From the NCBI GenBank assembly GCA_902767145.1, contig CACXGG010000054.1:1-18125 (forward strand): DNA of 18,125 nt, read 5' to 3'. The DNA comes from Oscillospiraceae bacterium (GTDB taxonomy: Bacteria; Bacillota; Clostridia; Saccharofermentanales; Saccharofermentanaceae). Of this stretch, positions 1 through 8,377 are shown piece after piece. Numbering within the stretch: the first letter of the stretch is position 1; each line of letters starts with the position of its first letter. A model generated the notes under the pieces. That model saw nothing but the letters and a program-made list of their open reading frames with translations, did no database searches and was not told the DNA's origin. The position numbers and the translations under genes are program-made.

Positions 1-1285
1 ATGCCTTTGCCATCTCGTTTCTCAGCGGAAGGGAAATGAGATCTCCTGCACCCTGCTTTACCTGCTCCTTCATGTCGGTTATAAGGACCTTTGGAAGGCA
101 GGCTTCGGGGTTTGCTCTCCTGTTCAGGGTAAGGAGCTTATAATATCCGTTTTTTGCTGCAAAATAGGAATTGACCGAGGGAGTGGCTGATCCGAGAAGG
201 ACCTTGCATCCTGTTATCTTGGATCTTATAAGTGCAATATCCTTGGTGGAATATCTGGGGAAGGATTCGGATTTATAGGAACCGTCGTGTTCCTCATCGA
301 TGATGATGAGCTTCAGGTCCCTTACGGGAGCGAAGATACTGCTCCTGGGGCCTACGACGATCCTGGCCTTTCCGGTCCTTATCCTGTCCCATTCATTATA
401 TCTCTGCCTGTCTGTAAGGCGGCTGTGAAGGACAGCTACCGTGTCCTCAAATCTTCCCTTGATCCAGCCTATGGTCTGAGGTGTCAGGGATATCTCGGGA
501 ACGAGGTAGATAACGCTCCCTCCCTGCTCGATTATATCGCCGGCACAGTGAAGATATACTTCCGTCTTTCCGCTTCCCGTTATTCCGTGAAGAAGGAAGG
601 TGTCGTTTCCGCTTTCGGGATCCATGATCTCGGAATATGCATTTTTCTGTTCGTCGTTGAGTTCGTGGACTTCACGGAAGGAGATGACCTCTTCCCCGCT
701 GTCGCTTCTAATATCATCGGGATCGACTTCCCGTTCCACTGTCCTTACAAGGCCTTTATCCTTTACGGCCTTGAACTGGGCAGGGGTGGATCTTGTGTCG
801 GAAAGGAGCTTCTTTTTTTGGCATTCTCCTGACTCCAGAAGATATTCCAGCATATTGACATGAGCTATGGATCTGAGCTTTCCTGATGCCAGGACTTCCC
901 TTACCTCTTCCTCATTTCCGATATATACGAAGGTCTCCTTTATACGTCCCACCTTTCCTACGGTGGAAGGCACCATCATGGAGATGACATCGCCTCTGGT
1001 ACAGAGGTATCTCCTGGAAATATTATCGATCATCTTTATCTGGTCATCATTGAGGACAGGTACGGGATCAAGAAGGCCTGTTATAGCCTTAAGCTTCATT
1101 CCGTTTTTGTCTTCATCTGAAACACTTACTACTATCGCAGCCTTGGTACGGTCACCCCTTCCGAAGGGGACATTTACGTAAGATCCGCATCTTATCTCAT
1201 CTCTGAGTTCATCAGGCACGAGATAAGTATAGACATTATCTGTCTGCCTGACGCTGTCCCTTAAGATGACTCCGGCGCATCTCAT
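1..1285 (-). CDS. priA: PriA, replication restart helicase (primosomal protein N'), C-terminal part cut off by the window edge
   Basis: PriA is a 3'-5' superfamily 2 helicase that recognises stalled forks and reloads the replisome. Reading leftward from ATG 1285-1283 the frame stays open to the window edge for 428 codons. The N-terminal DNA-binding part (about 1-105) has the VPFG motif at residues 39-42. The helicase core shows Walker A GITGSGKT at 234-241, DEEH at 330-333 and GSATPS at 365-370. PriA is usually about 730-800 residues, so roughly 300 are missing, including the cysteine zinc cluster and the second helicase lobe. The start is one base after the polC stop, with GGACGGA as a plausible ribosome binding site inside the polC end, which suggests translational coupling. 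It is the last visible gene of ispG-polC-priA. All visible ATPase motifs are intact. Confidence 0.95.
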   Translation of the reverse strand, partial: MRCAGVILRDSVRQTDNVYTYLVPDELRDEIRCGSYVNVPFGRGDRTKAAIVVSVSDEDKNGMKLKAITGLLDPVPVLNDDQIKMIDNISRRYLCTRGDVISMMVPSTVGKVGRIKETFVYIGNEEEVREVLASGKLRSIAHVNMLEYLLESGECQKKKLLSDTRSTPAQFKAVKDKGLVRTVEREVDPDDIRSDSGEEVISFREVHELNDEQKNAYSEIMDPESGNDTFLLHGITGSGKTEVYLHCAGDIIEQGGSVIYLVPEISLTPQTIGWIKGRFEDTVAVLHSRLTDRQRYNEWDRIRTGKARIVVGPRSSIFAPVRDLKLIIIDEEHDGSYKSESFPRYSTKDIALIRSKITGCKVLLGSATPSVNSYFAAKNGYYKLLTLNRRANPEACLPKVLITDMKEQVKQGAGDLISLPLRNEMAKA

Positions 1286-1286
1286 A

Positions 1287-4200
1287 TCACATTCCGTCCA
1301 GAAGTGAGAACAGATCTATCTGTGAGGATTCAGGCATATCTTCCAGAAGGCCGTAATCCGCCAGGACCTGGAGAGCAGACTTACCTATACCGCTCCTGGT
1401 CATGAGATCCTCTCTGTTGGCAAAGGATGCCTCTTCCCTGGCCGATGTGATGGCCGACGCGATACCGGATGATATACCGTCGATGGTATCCAGGGGCGGG
1501 ATTATCTTTCCTTTTTCAACAATCTTGAAACGTACTGCATCAGAAGAGTTGATGTCGATGGGGACAAACTCGATGCCCCTGTTATACATCTCCTCAACGA
1601 TCTCACAGATATAGAATTCCTCCTGAAGTTTCTTCTGCCTTGAGGAGTTGGTCTCTGTCTTTCGAAGGTCAGTGACTTCCTTTCTTCTCTCTATTACCTT
1701 GTCGATACCACGACAGAGATAGTCAGCCTTGAACTCATCACCTCTGATGGTGAAGAATGCGCAGTAGTATGCCTCGGGATGGTAGACCTTGAACCAGGCT
1801 ACCCTGAGGGAGGATATGGAATAGGCGGCAGCATGTGCCTTAGGGAACATGTACTTGATCTTCTTACATGAATCTATGTACCAGTCGGGAACATTGTTGT
1901 CCCTCATGAGCTTTTCGTGCTCTTCAGAAAGGCCTTTTCCCTTACGGACCTTCTCCATGATGTCGAAGGAATCCTTGTTGGGAAGTCCCCAGTATATGAG
2001 CCTTGTCATGATGGAGTCACGGCATCCGATAACGGAACCGATATCACATATGCCGTCCCTGATGAGATCCTGGGCATTACCCAGCCATACATCAGTTCCG
2101 TGGGAAAGGCCCATGAGCTGGACAAGGTCGAAGAAGTGTGAGGGTTTTGCCTCCTTGATCATTCCCCTGGCGAAGTTGGTACCAAGCTCGGGAAGTCCGA
2201 TGGTGGCACTTTCGGCAGATGACTGTTCCGTAGGAAACCCAAGAGCTTCCGTGCCCTGGAAAAGACTCATGACATTAACGTCAGGGATGGGGATACTCTG
2301 TATATCCACACCTGTGATCTCATGGAGCATTCGAAGCACGGTGGGATCCGCATGTCCCAGGATATCCAGCTTCAGGATGGTATCGTGCATGGCACGGAAA
2401 TCGAAGTGGGTGGTAATTATACCCTTCTTTATATCGTTGGCGGGATACTGGACAGGAGTGAATTCGTAGATATCCATCTCCTTGGGCACGACGACGATAC
2501 CGCCCGGGTGCTGGCCGGTGGTGCTCTTAACGCCGATTATATCCTCTGTCATGTAGGCGAGGGTTCCCGCTGTATATGTGACGCCTTTCTGTTCGGCTAC
2601 CTTCTTGACGATACCGTAGGCCTGCTTCTCCTGGAAGGCACCGATGGTACCTGCCCTGAAGGTAAATGACTTACCGAAGAGGAACTCGACATACTTATGA
2701 GCCCTGGGCTGATATTCATCCGAGAAGTTAAGGTCGATATCAGGCTGTTTGTCTCCGAAGAATCCCAGGAATGTCTCAAAGGGGATATCCTGTCCGTCCC
2801 TTATCATCTCCTCGCCGCATTCAGGGCAGTTCTTGACGGGCATATCAAATCCGGAACCGAACTCACCGGTGTTGTTAAACTCCGTATAGCAGCATCCGGG
2901 GCACCTGTAGTGCGGAGGAAGAGGGTTAACTTCTGAGATGCCGCACATGGTGGCGACGAAGGATGATCCTACCGATCCTCTGGAACCTACGATATATCCG
3001 TCGTTATTTGATTTCTTTACAAGACGGTAAGCGATGTAGTACATGACGGAGAAACCGTTACCGATGATGGACTTAAGTTCCTTTTCAAGTCTCGCAGCAA
3101 CTACCTCATTGAGCTTACCCTTATGCCTGTAGAGCTTATTTGCTTTTGTAAATGCTATATCCCTGACGTCCATAGGGGACCTTCTTACGATGGGCGGATA
3201 TGTTCCGTCGGGGAACGGCTTGATGCCATATTCTATCTTGTCGGCGATGATGTTGGTATTCTTAACTACCACCTCAAAAGCCCTCTCCTCACCGAGGTAA
3301 GAGAACTCTCTGAGCATCTCGTCAGTAGTCCTGAAATAAAGATCGCTCTGCATATCCGCATCGGAGAATCCCAGGAACTGCAGGATGGTCTTCCTGTACA
3401 TTCCGTCATCCTTTTCCAGGAAGTGGGAGTCGGTGGTGGCGACGCACATCATATCATAGCTGTCAGCCAGCCAGACCAGGAGTTCGTTTACGATCCTTAT
3501 GTCATTCTCATCAAGAGGTACATTACCCGTATCAGACTTGGCAGGGTCCTGGCGTGTCATGAACATGTTGTTACACAGAGGCTGGATCTCCACATAGTCG
3601 TAAAGGCTCAGTATATCCTTGATATTCTGCCTTGAGAGAAGTTCCTGCTTTGTCTTTTCAGGATATTTTCCGCATTCCTTATAGACCTTCATGACCTCCC
3701 TGTAGATCTCACCTCTTTCGCAGGCACCGCCTACGATGATGGAGCTGGAGTAATACTTGAGAAGGCTCTTGGGCGTCCTGGGCCTGAAGGAGAAATAATG
3801 AAGATGCGCCTCAGATACGAGCCTATAGAGGTTATAAAGTCCCAGGTTGTTTCTGACGAGATAGATGATATGGTAGACCATATTCTTTCTGGCCTTGATA
3901 TCCTCCTCTGACAGGTGGCCGATGGCTGTGTTGAGCTCCACGGGATCAAGAGTTGTCTGATGTGTCAGATAGTCTATGACTACTGCTGCACTGTCGTGAC
4001 ACTCGTCAAGAAGATCATTTCCCGTAGGGGGAACACTGACCTCAGGCCTGTTGCCGTCATAGGCATATCTGACGATATCCTCCAAGCTGATGGCAGGCAT
4101 GAGATACTTATATCTGTAGTATTTATGTTCTTCGATATTGATGCCGTATCCTGCACGTCTCAGGAAGTGGAGGGCATTAAAGACATCAGGTCCCGTGATG

Positions 4201-6053
4201 TAGGCACCTCCGATGAACTCGAGGAGTTCTCCGGCGATGAAGTAGGACTCGCAGGGTTCACCTTCGCCCTTATATATCACATCCTCCACCTCGGTATAGA
4301 AATCAGCCACCTTCTCGTAGACAAACTCTGAAGGAACCACCTCCCTGTCGTCTTCTGCACATTCACAGCTGACATCCTGCTCGATATTGATGATATGCGA
4401 CCCGGACCTTGTGACCTCAAAAGGCGTGATGGTGATATGGGCATCACGGAGTTCCTCGGGGATCTCCTCTTCAGTCCAGAGGCTCCTGTCGATATCCTTG
4501 GAAGCAAACTCCTTTGCCTCCTCATCGGACTCGCCTTCAGAAGGCACCCTTACGGCCTTATATCCCTTTAATCTGTACTTGGTGGCGGCGATATGTGTGA
4601 TCAGGTCCTCGCAGGAATCATCACCTGTGGTCCTGATGGACACAGATACGAATTCTCCCACATGCCTGACCTCTTCCCTCTCATAGGGAAGGTTATAGAA
4701 GATGGTGGGACCATCGTCCACGAGATATCCCTCACATCCCAGGATGGACTTGAAGGGCTCGTCGGTATCACCCACCTTAAGTCCCATGGCAGTCCTGTAT
4801 ACTTCAGGGAATGCCTGGACGACTCCGTGGTCAGTGATGGCACATGCCTTATGGCCGAATCTTGCGGCAAGCTTCATGATCTTGTCGGGATCGCTGACGG
4901 CATCTTTTTCGCTCATCTTGGAGTGGACATGAAGTTCAACTCTCTTCATTGCTGAAAGATCCTGTCTCTGGGGCGGTTTCTCCGCTTCGAAGATACCCGT
5001 TACCTTAAGGCCGAGCTCGCTCCTGTTGAAGGTGGGCTCGCCCTGAAAGCCTGCGTAGCCGCCTTTCTTGAACTTGCTCTGGAAAGTATCTGCCTCATTG
5101 GGCTTGAGGAACATGAAGGCTGTGATGCCTCCTGTCTTGTCGATTATATTGAAGTTGGCTATTACCGTCTTACCTGATTTACTGAGCTTCAGGTCGTCTG
5201 TGAGGGTGATCTTACCCACAACATTTATGAGCCTCTCGCTCATGTTTACATCGGCTATGTCCGTGGTGCCGATGCCGCTCTGTACCTTTCCCACTATGGA
5301 ATCGGCATTGGAGGCTCTCCTGAACCTCTCATTGCCCTCGCCGGATTCCCTGGCAGCCTTCTGCTGCTCCTTGGCCTTATATTCCCAGGAATCCTTGTTG
5401 ACCTTTTCTTCCTTGGGCTCCTCTTCCTTCTTCTTCGATTCTTCTGAAGCTTTTTTGGCAGCCTGAAGGAGCTCCTCAGGGATCACGGGAGCATAGCTGT
5501 AGTAATCATCCTCTGGCTCCTCCTCGCAGGGCGGAACTTCGGGAGCCTCCATCCTGTCAGGGATATCGTCGGTATATGTGAAGACGGAACCGTCCATATT
5601 CAGGTTAAACACAGTCTCTATAAAGTTAACGGCATATTTTCCCACTCTTGCTCCTGCGGCATCATCGATGAAGGGTGCGTAGACGGAATTAAACCTTACC
5701 GTCAGGGTCCTGTTGTCTTCTGAAGCTGCAAGGTCGCACTGGTCGTAGTAGGAGAACTCCTTATCCTCCGAAGAGAGCTTTCCGATGATATAGCCCTTGA
5801 GGGAAGAAAGATACTTTCCAAGGTCCTCCCTCACCGCATCGGAAAAGAGCACCCTGCACTTAAAGCCGGTGACTTTCTCGATATGTCTGATGACAGCTGA
5901 AAAACTGTTGTCCGGGGCAATGGTGCCTATTCCGGACATAAGAAGGCTGATGGCCTTTCTGTCGGGATAGAAGTCGATTTTGTCGACTGTAACACCCTCA
6001 AGGCCTTCGATCAGATCACTTGAGATATTGAATACTTTTGCCGTTCTGATCAT
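1287..6053 (-). CDS. polC: DNA polymerase III alpha subunit, PolC type, with a degenerate proofreading domain
   Basis: Replicative polymerase of low-GC Gram-positives, 1588 residues against 1437 in B. subtilis. Domain order: N-terminal domain 1-165; acidic and Lys/Glu-rich linker 166-255; OB fold about 273-355; PHP first half 372-445 (HVH at 375-377, TDH at 407-409); exonuclease-like insert about 465-697; PHP second half about 725-945; polymerase from about 960. The zinc cysteines are C1051, C1054, C1076 and C1079. The catalytic aspartates are in PDIDLNFS (D1105, D1107) and LKLDILGH (D1230). A clamp-binding motif QIDLF lies at 1578-1582. Oddly, the exonuclease motif DxETTG reads SIRTTG (472-477) and the HNAxFD region reads GPDVFN (621-626), so proofreading is probably lost; see findings. 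It lies 3 bp after ispG and 1 bp before priA. Identity is certain; loss of exonuclease activity is inference. Confidence 0.97.
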   Translation of the reverse strand: MIRTAKVFNISSDLIEGLEGVTVDKIDFYPDRKAISLLMSGIGTIAPDNSFSAVIRHIEKVTGFKCRVLFSDAVREDLGKYLSSLKGYIIGKLSSEDKEFSYYDQCDLAASEDNRTLTVRFNSVYAPFIDDAAGARVGKYAVNFIETVFNLNMDGSVFTYTDDIPDRMEAPEVPPCEEEPEDDYYSYAPVIPEELLQAAKKASEESKKKEEEPKEEKVNKDSWEYKAKEQQKAARESGEGNERFRRASNADSIVGKVQSGIGTTDIADVNMSERLINVVGKITLTDDLKLSKSGKTVIANFNIIDKTGGITAFMFLKPNEADTFQSKFKKGGYAGFQGEPTFNRSELGLKVTGIFEAEKPPQRQDLSAMKRVELHVHSKMSEKDAVSDPDKIMKLAARFGHKACAITDHGVVQAFPEVYRTAMGLKVGDTDEPFKSILGCEGYLVDDGPTIFYNLPYEREEVRHVGEFVSVSIRTTGDDSCEDLITHIAATKYRLKGYKAVRVPSEGESDEEAKEFASKDIDRSLWTEEEIPEELRDAHITITPFEVTRSGSHIINIEQDVSCECAEDDREVVPSEFVYEKVADFYTEVEDVIYKGEGEPCESYFIAGELLEFIGGAYITGPDVFNALHFLRRAGYGINIEEHKYYRYKYLMPAISLEDIVRYAYDGNRPEVSVPPTGNDLLDECHDSAAVVIDYLTHQTTLDPVELNTAIGHLSEEDIKARKNMVYHIIYLVRNNLGLYNLYRLVSEAHLHYFSFRPRTPKSLLKYYSSSIIVGGACERGEIYREVMKVYKECGKYPEKTKQELLSRQNIKDILSLYDYVEIQPLCNNMFMTRQDPAKSDTGNVPLDENDIRIVNELLVWLADSYDMMCVATTDSHFLEKDDGMYRKTILQFLGFSDADMQSDLYFRTTDEMLREFSYLGEERAFEVVVKNTNIIADKIEYGIKPFPDGTYPPIVRRSPMDVRDIAFTKANKLYRHKGKLNEVVAARLEKELKSIIGNGFSVMYYIAYRLVKKSNNDGYIVGSRGSVGSSFVATMCGISEVNPLPPHYRCPGCCYTEFNNTGEFGSGFDMPVKNCPECGEEMIRDGQDIPFETFLGFFGDKQPDIDLNFSDEYQPRAHKYVEFLFGKSFTFRAGTIGAFQEKQAYGIVKKVAEQKGVTYTAGTLAYMTEDIIGVKSTTGQHPGGIVVVPKEMDIYEFTPVQYPANDIKKGIITTHFDFRAMHDTILKLDILGHADPTVLRMLHEITGVDIQSIPIPDVNVMSLFQGTEALGFPTEQSSAESATIGLPELGTNFARGMIKEAKPSHFFDLVQLMGLSHGTDVWLGNAQDLIRDGICDIGSVIGCRDSIMTRLIYWGLPNKDSFDIMEKVRKGKGLSEEHEKLMRDNNVPDWYIDSCKKIKYMFPKAHAAAYSISSLRVAWFKVYHPEAYYCAFFTIRGDEFKADYLCRGIDKVIERRKEVTDLRKTETNSSRQKKLQEEFYICEIVEEMYNRGIEFVPIDINSSDAVRFKIVEKGKIIPPLDTIDGISSGIASAITSAREEASFANREDLMTRSGIGKSALQVLADYGLLEDMPESSQIDLFSLLDGM

Positions 6054-6056
6054 ATA

Positions 6057-7112
6057 TCAGCTGATACTCTCTTTACCCAGTTTTTTTACTTCTTCGACGA
6101 ACTCGTCGACTGCAGTTGCCGCAGGGAGCTTCCTGACCGTCTTTCCCTTGCGGAACATCAGGAATTCATCCTTGCCTCCGGCGAGACCGATGTCAGCCTC
6201 TCTTGCTTCTCCGGGACCGTTAACTACGCATCCCATGATGGCGACCTTAAGGTCGTAAGGAAGATCACAGATCCTCTTCTCCACCTCGGATGCAAGTTCT
6301 ATGAGAGGGACCTGGGTCCTTCCGCAGGTGGGGCAGGAAACAAATGTGATGCCTCCCTTTCGAAGGTCAAGTGCCTTCAGGATACTTATGCCTGCTCGGA
6401 CCTCATCCACGGGATCTCCCGTCAGGGATACCCTGATGGTATCTCCGATGCCTTCAGAAAGAAGGGCTCCGATCCCTACTGCAGACTTTATCATTCCCTC
6501 CCTGAGGGTACCTGCTTCGGTAACTCCCACGTGGAGAGGATAGTCGCACTTGGATGAAAGGGTCCTGTATGTCTCTATGGTGAGCTTCGGACTGGAGGAC
6601 TTGATGCTTATAACGATATCTCCAAAGTCCACATCCTCCAGCATCCTTACTGCATTTAATGCACTGAGGGTCATATTCTCTGCACAGACACCGCCGTACT
6701 GCTCCACCAGCTTTCTGTCGATGGAACCGGAGTTGACTCCCACCCTGATGGGGATATTCCTCTCCTTACAGATATCGGCTACTGCACGGACCTTGTCCTC
6801 GCCGCCTATGTTTCCGGGATTGATCCTGATCTTGGAAGCCCCGTTCTTAGCAGCTTCGATGGCCAGCCTGTAGTCAAAATGGATGTCGGCTACCACGGGA
6901 ATGGGTGACTCTTTGGTGATGACCTTTAAAGCCTCTGCAGCTTCCATATCGGGAATGGCTACTCTCGTAATGTCACAGCCTGCCTCACTGAGCTTTCTGA
7001 TCTGCTCCAGGGTTGCCCTGGCATCTCTGGTATCAGTATTGTTCATGGACTGTACCAGGACGGGATTTCCCCCGCCTATGACCCTGTTTCCGATGGTGAT
7101 CGCCTTTGTCAT
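6057..7112 (-). CDS. ispG: 4-hydroxy-3-methylbut-2-en-1-yl diphosphate synthase (IspG/GcpE)
   Basis: Cytosolic [4Fe-4S] enzyme of the methylerythritol phosphate pathway. It reductively converts methylerythritol cyclodiphosphate to hydroxymethylbutenyl diphosphate for isoprenoids such as undecaprenyl phosphate. At 351 residues it is the normal short bacterial form, with an N-terminal TIM barrel (about 1-250) and a C-terminal cluster domain. The cluster ligands are visible: C260 and C263 in CPTCGR, C295 in MGCVVNGPGE, and glutamate E302. The start ATG is preceded by GGAGGG at 7118-7123, 5 nt away. polC follows after 3 bp. In many Firmicutes ispG follows dxr and rseP and precedes polC; here only the ispG-polC link remains and ispG is the first gene of the operon. 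Confidence 0.97.
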   Translation of the reverse strand: MTKAITIGNRVIGGGNPVLVQSMNNTDTRDARATLEQIRKLSEAGCDITRVAIPDMEAAEALKVITKESPIPVVADIHFDYRLAIEAAKNGASKIRINPGNIGGEDKVRAVADICKERNIPIRVGVNSGSIDRKLVEQYGGVCAENMTLSALNAVRMLEDVDFGDIVISIKSSSPKLTIETYRTLSSKCDYPLHVGVTEAGTLREGMIKSAVGIGALLSEGIGDTIRVSLTGDPVDEVRAGISILKALDLRKGGITFVSCPTCGRTQVPLIELASEVEKRICDLPYDLKVAIMGCVVNGPGEAREADIGLAGGKDEFLMFRKGKTVRKLPAATAVDEFVEEVKKLGKESIS

Positions 7113-7285
7113 CTTGACCCTCCGTTTTTTGGTGTATTAATAGTCTATCACTACTATTTTATTTCCTTTATTACAATTTGACCCGATGGGAAAAATGTAA
7201 TCTTTAACATTTCTTAAACCAATTCAGATGACTACTTTATCAAAGGTTGTTAACATGGTACCAGCAAAACAGATGGAGGTTTGTT
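7113..7285. promoter_or_regulatory. Divergent intergenic region between ispG and the CPBP protease
   Basis: AT-rich stretch of 173 bp that must hold the promoters for ispG (leftward) and the CPBP gene (rightward). TTGACC at 7178-7183 resembles a -35 box for the rightward gene, but no good -10 lies 16-18 bp downstream. On the minus strand TTGTAA followed 17 bp later by TAGTGA is possible but weak. I cannot assign either promoter with confidence. No riboswitch or tRNA is recognisable here. Confidence 0.4.
7275..7279 (+). promoter_or_regulatory. Ribosome binding site deciding the CPBP protease start
   Basis: GGAGG lies 6 nt before ATG 7286-7288. The upstream in-frame TTG at 7247 has no such site and would add 13 residues not typical of a membrane protein start, so ATG 7286 is chosen. 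Confidence 0.85.
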
Positions 7286-8311
7286 ATGAACGAATTGTCA
7301 GATCAGGGCAAGTGGCAGATCTGGAAGGGCGTCATCCTTCAGGTCGTCTGTGTTCTTCTTCTCATGTTTGCCGGCTACTATATGCAGAGCCACTGGGGAA
7401 TGTGGGGACTTGTAGGTACGGAGCTCATGTTCCTTTTCGTTGCCATAGGCTATGTAGTCGCTAAGAAGACACCTTTAAAGGAGGTCTTCCCTTTTAAGAA
7501 ACCCAACATCAGACACCTTCTCGGCACAGGATTCATCTGGGCAGGATGCCTTCTGCTTGGAATGCTGGGGATCGGTATCTCCTCTTTCATCTTCCCCAGC
7601 CTCATGGGCGATACCATGTCAGGCCTGAACGAAGTCATAACAAGCGGACCCTTCATCATCTCATTCCTGGTGGTCGCCTGCATGCCTCCCTTCTGTGAGG
7701 AAGCCATCGAGAGAGGTGCTGTCCTTTCCCACTTCAGGTCCCTGAAGAACAAGGACTGGCTCATCGTCCTCATCATGGGTATCTTCTTCGGTATCTTCCA
7801 CTTAGATCCCCTCAGGTTCATTACCACGGCAGTCCTTGGCGCAGCACTTACATATGTAATGGTAAAGACGGATAATTTCCTCTATCCCATGCTCCTTCAC
7901 TTCGTCAATAACGCATTCAGTGTTACCATCTCCAACATATCATCCAAGATATCTGGCGATGAGGCCATGGATGCAGCCATGCAGGTATATGCCAACTTTG
8001 ACAGGGGCACGGCTCTCCAGCTCATAGGCTCCTACCTCTTCATAGGTTTCCTTGCCCCCATCCTCATCGCTCTCGGTATCCTGTTCTTTATGGACAAGCT
8101 TCCCAAGAACGCAGACAGGGAAGCAAAGAAGGCAAGATCAAAAAAGACTACAAAGATGTTCGTTATCGCAGCCTGCCTGTCAGCTGTAATGATGATCGGC
8201 GGAATGATGATCATCCTCTGCTACACCATGAAGGATCCTGCCTATCAGGAGCAGTATAACCAGATGATGGAACAGATGATGGAGGCCGAGCAGGCCATGC
8301 TGATCTACTGA
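7286..8311 (+). CDS. CPBP (CAAX/ABI) family intramembrane glutamic endopeptidase
   Basis: Predicted polytopic membrane protease of the CPBP family (Pfam Abi/PF02517), 341 residues. Motif 1 EExxxR is at E138, E139 and R143; motif 2 FxxxH is at F168-H172; motif 3 HxxxN is at H205-N209. All expected catalytic residues are therefore present. Hydrophobic segments lie at about 14-31, 40-58, 82-104, 121-135, 158-172, 177-193, 245-269 and 291-313. Between the last two is a basic loop (about 270-290, rich in Lys and Arg). The C-terminus ends in a short methionine- and glutamate-rich tail (about 317-341). It is a single gene, divergent from ispG and closed by its own terminator. The substrate is unknown; family members process prenylated or leader peptides, or act in bacteriocin immunity. 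No bacteriocin-like small ORF is visible nearby. Confidence 0.9.
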   Translation: MNELSDQGKWQIWKGVILQVVCVLLLMFAGYYMQSHWGMWGLVGTELMFLFVAIGYVVAKKTPLKEVFPFKKPNIRHLLGTGFIWAGCLLLGMLGIGISSFIFPSLMGDTMSGLNEVITSGPFIISFLVVACMPPFCEEAIERGAVLSHFRSLKNKDWLIVLIMGIFFGIFHLDPLRFITTAVLGAALTYVMVKTDNFLYPMLLHFVNNAFSVTISNISSKISGDEAMDAAMQVYANFDRGTALQLIGSYLFIGFLAPILIALGILFFMDKLPKNADREAKKARSKKTTKMFVIAACLSAVMMIGGMMIILCYTMKDPAYQEQYNQMMEQMMEAEQAMLIY

Positions 8312-8328
8312 TCTGTTTAACGTATAAC

Positions 8329-8360
8329 AAAAAGGGCTGTGAAGTTTTCACAGCCCTTTT
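8329..8360. terminator. Bidirectional intrinsic terminator between CPBP gene and citrate synthase
   Basis: GGGCTGTGAA (8334-8343) pairs perfectly with TTCACAGCCC (8347-8356) around a 3-nt loop. It is flanked by A-run 8329-8333 and T-run 8357-8360, so it works in both directions. It lies 17 bp after the CPBP stop and 17 bp after the convergent citrate synthase stop. Confidence 0.92.
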
Positions 8361-8377
8361 CTATTGCCTGTTTTCTC

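Noticed and set aside
1..1285. priA as a pseudogene or a gap without a gene
   Set aside because: Reading the minus strand gives 428 uninterrupted codons with PriA motifs; it only lacks a stop because the window ends.
1402..5466. Long rightward open frames across polC
   Set aside because: They are antisense to a gene with complete family motifs, lack ribosome binding sites and show no recognisable domain.
7247..7285. TTG-initiated N-terminal extension of the CPBP protease
   Set aside because: The extension would contain the GGAGG site of the downstream ATG, which is the better start.
7286..8311. CPBP protease as part of a bacteriocin immunity or defence locus
   Set aside because: No leader peptide, transporter or toxin-like small ORF is nearby; its neighbours are housekeeping genes.
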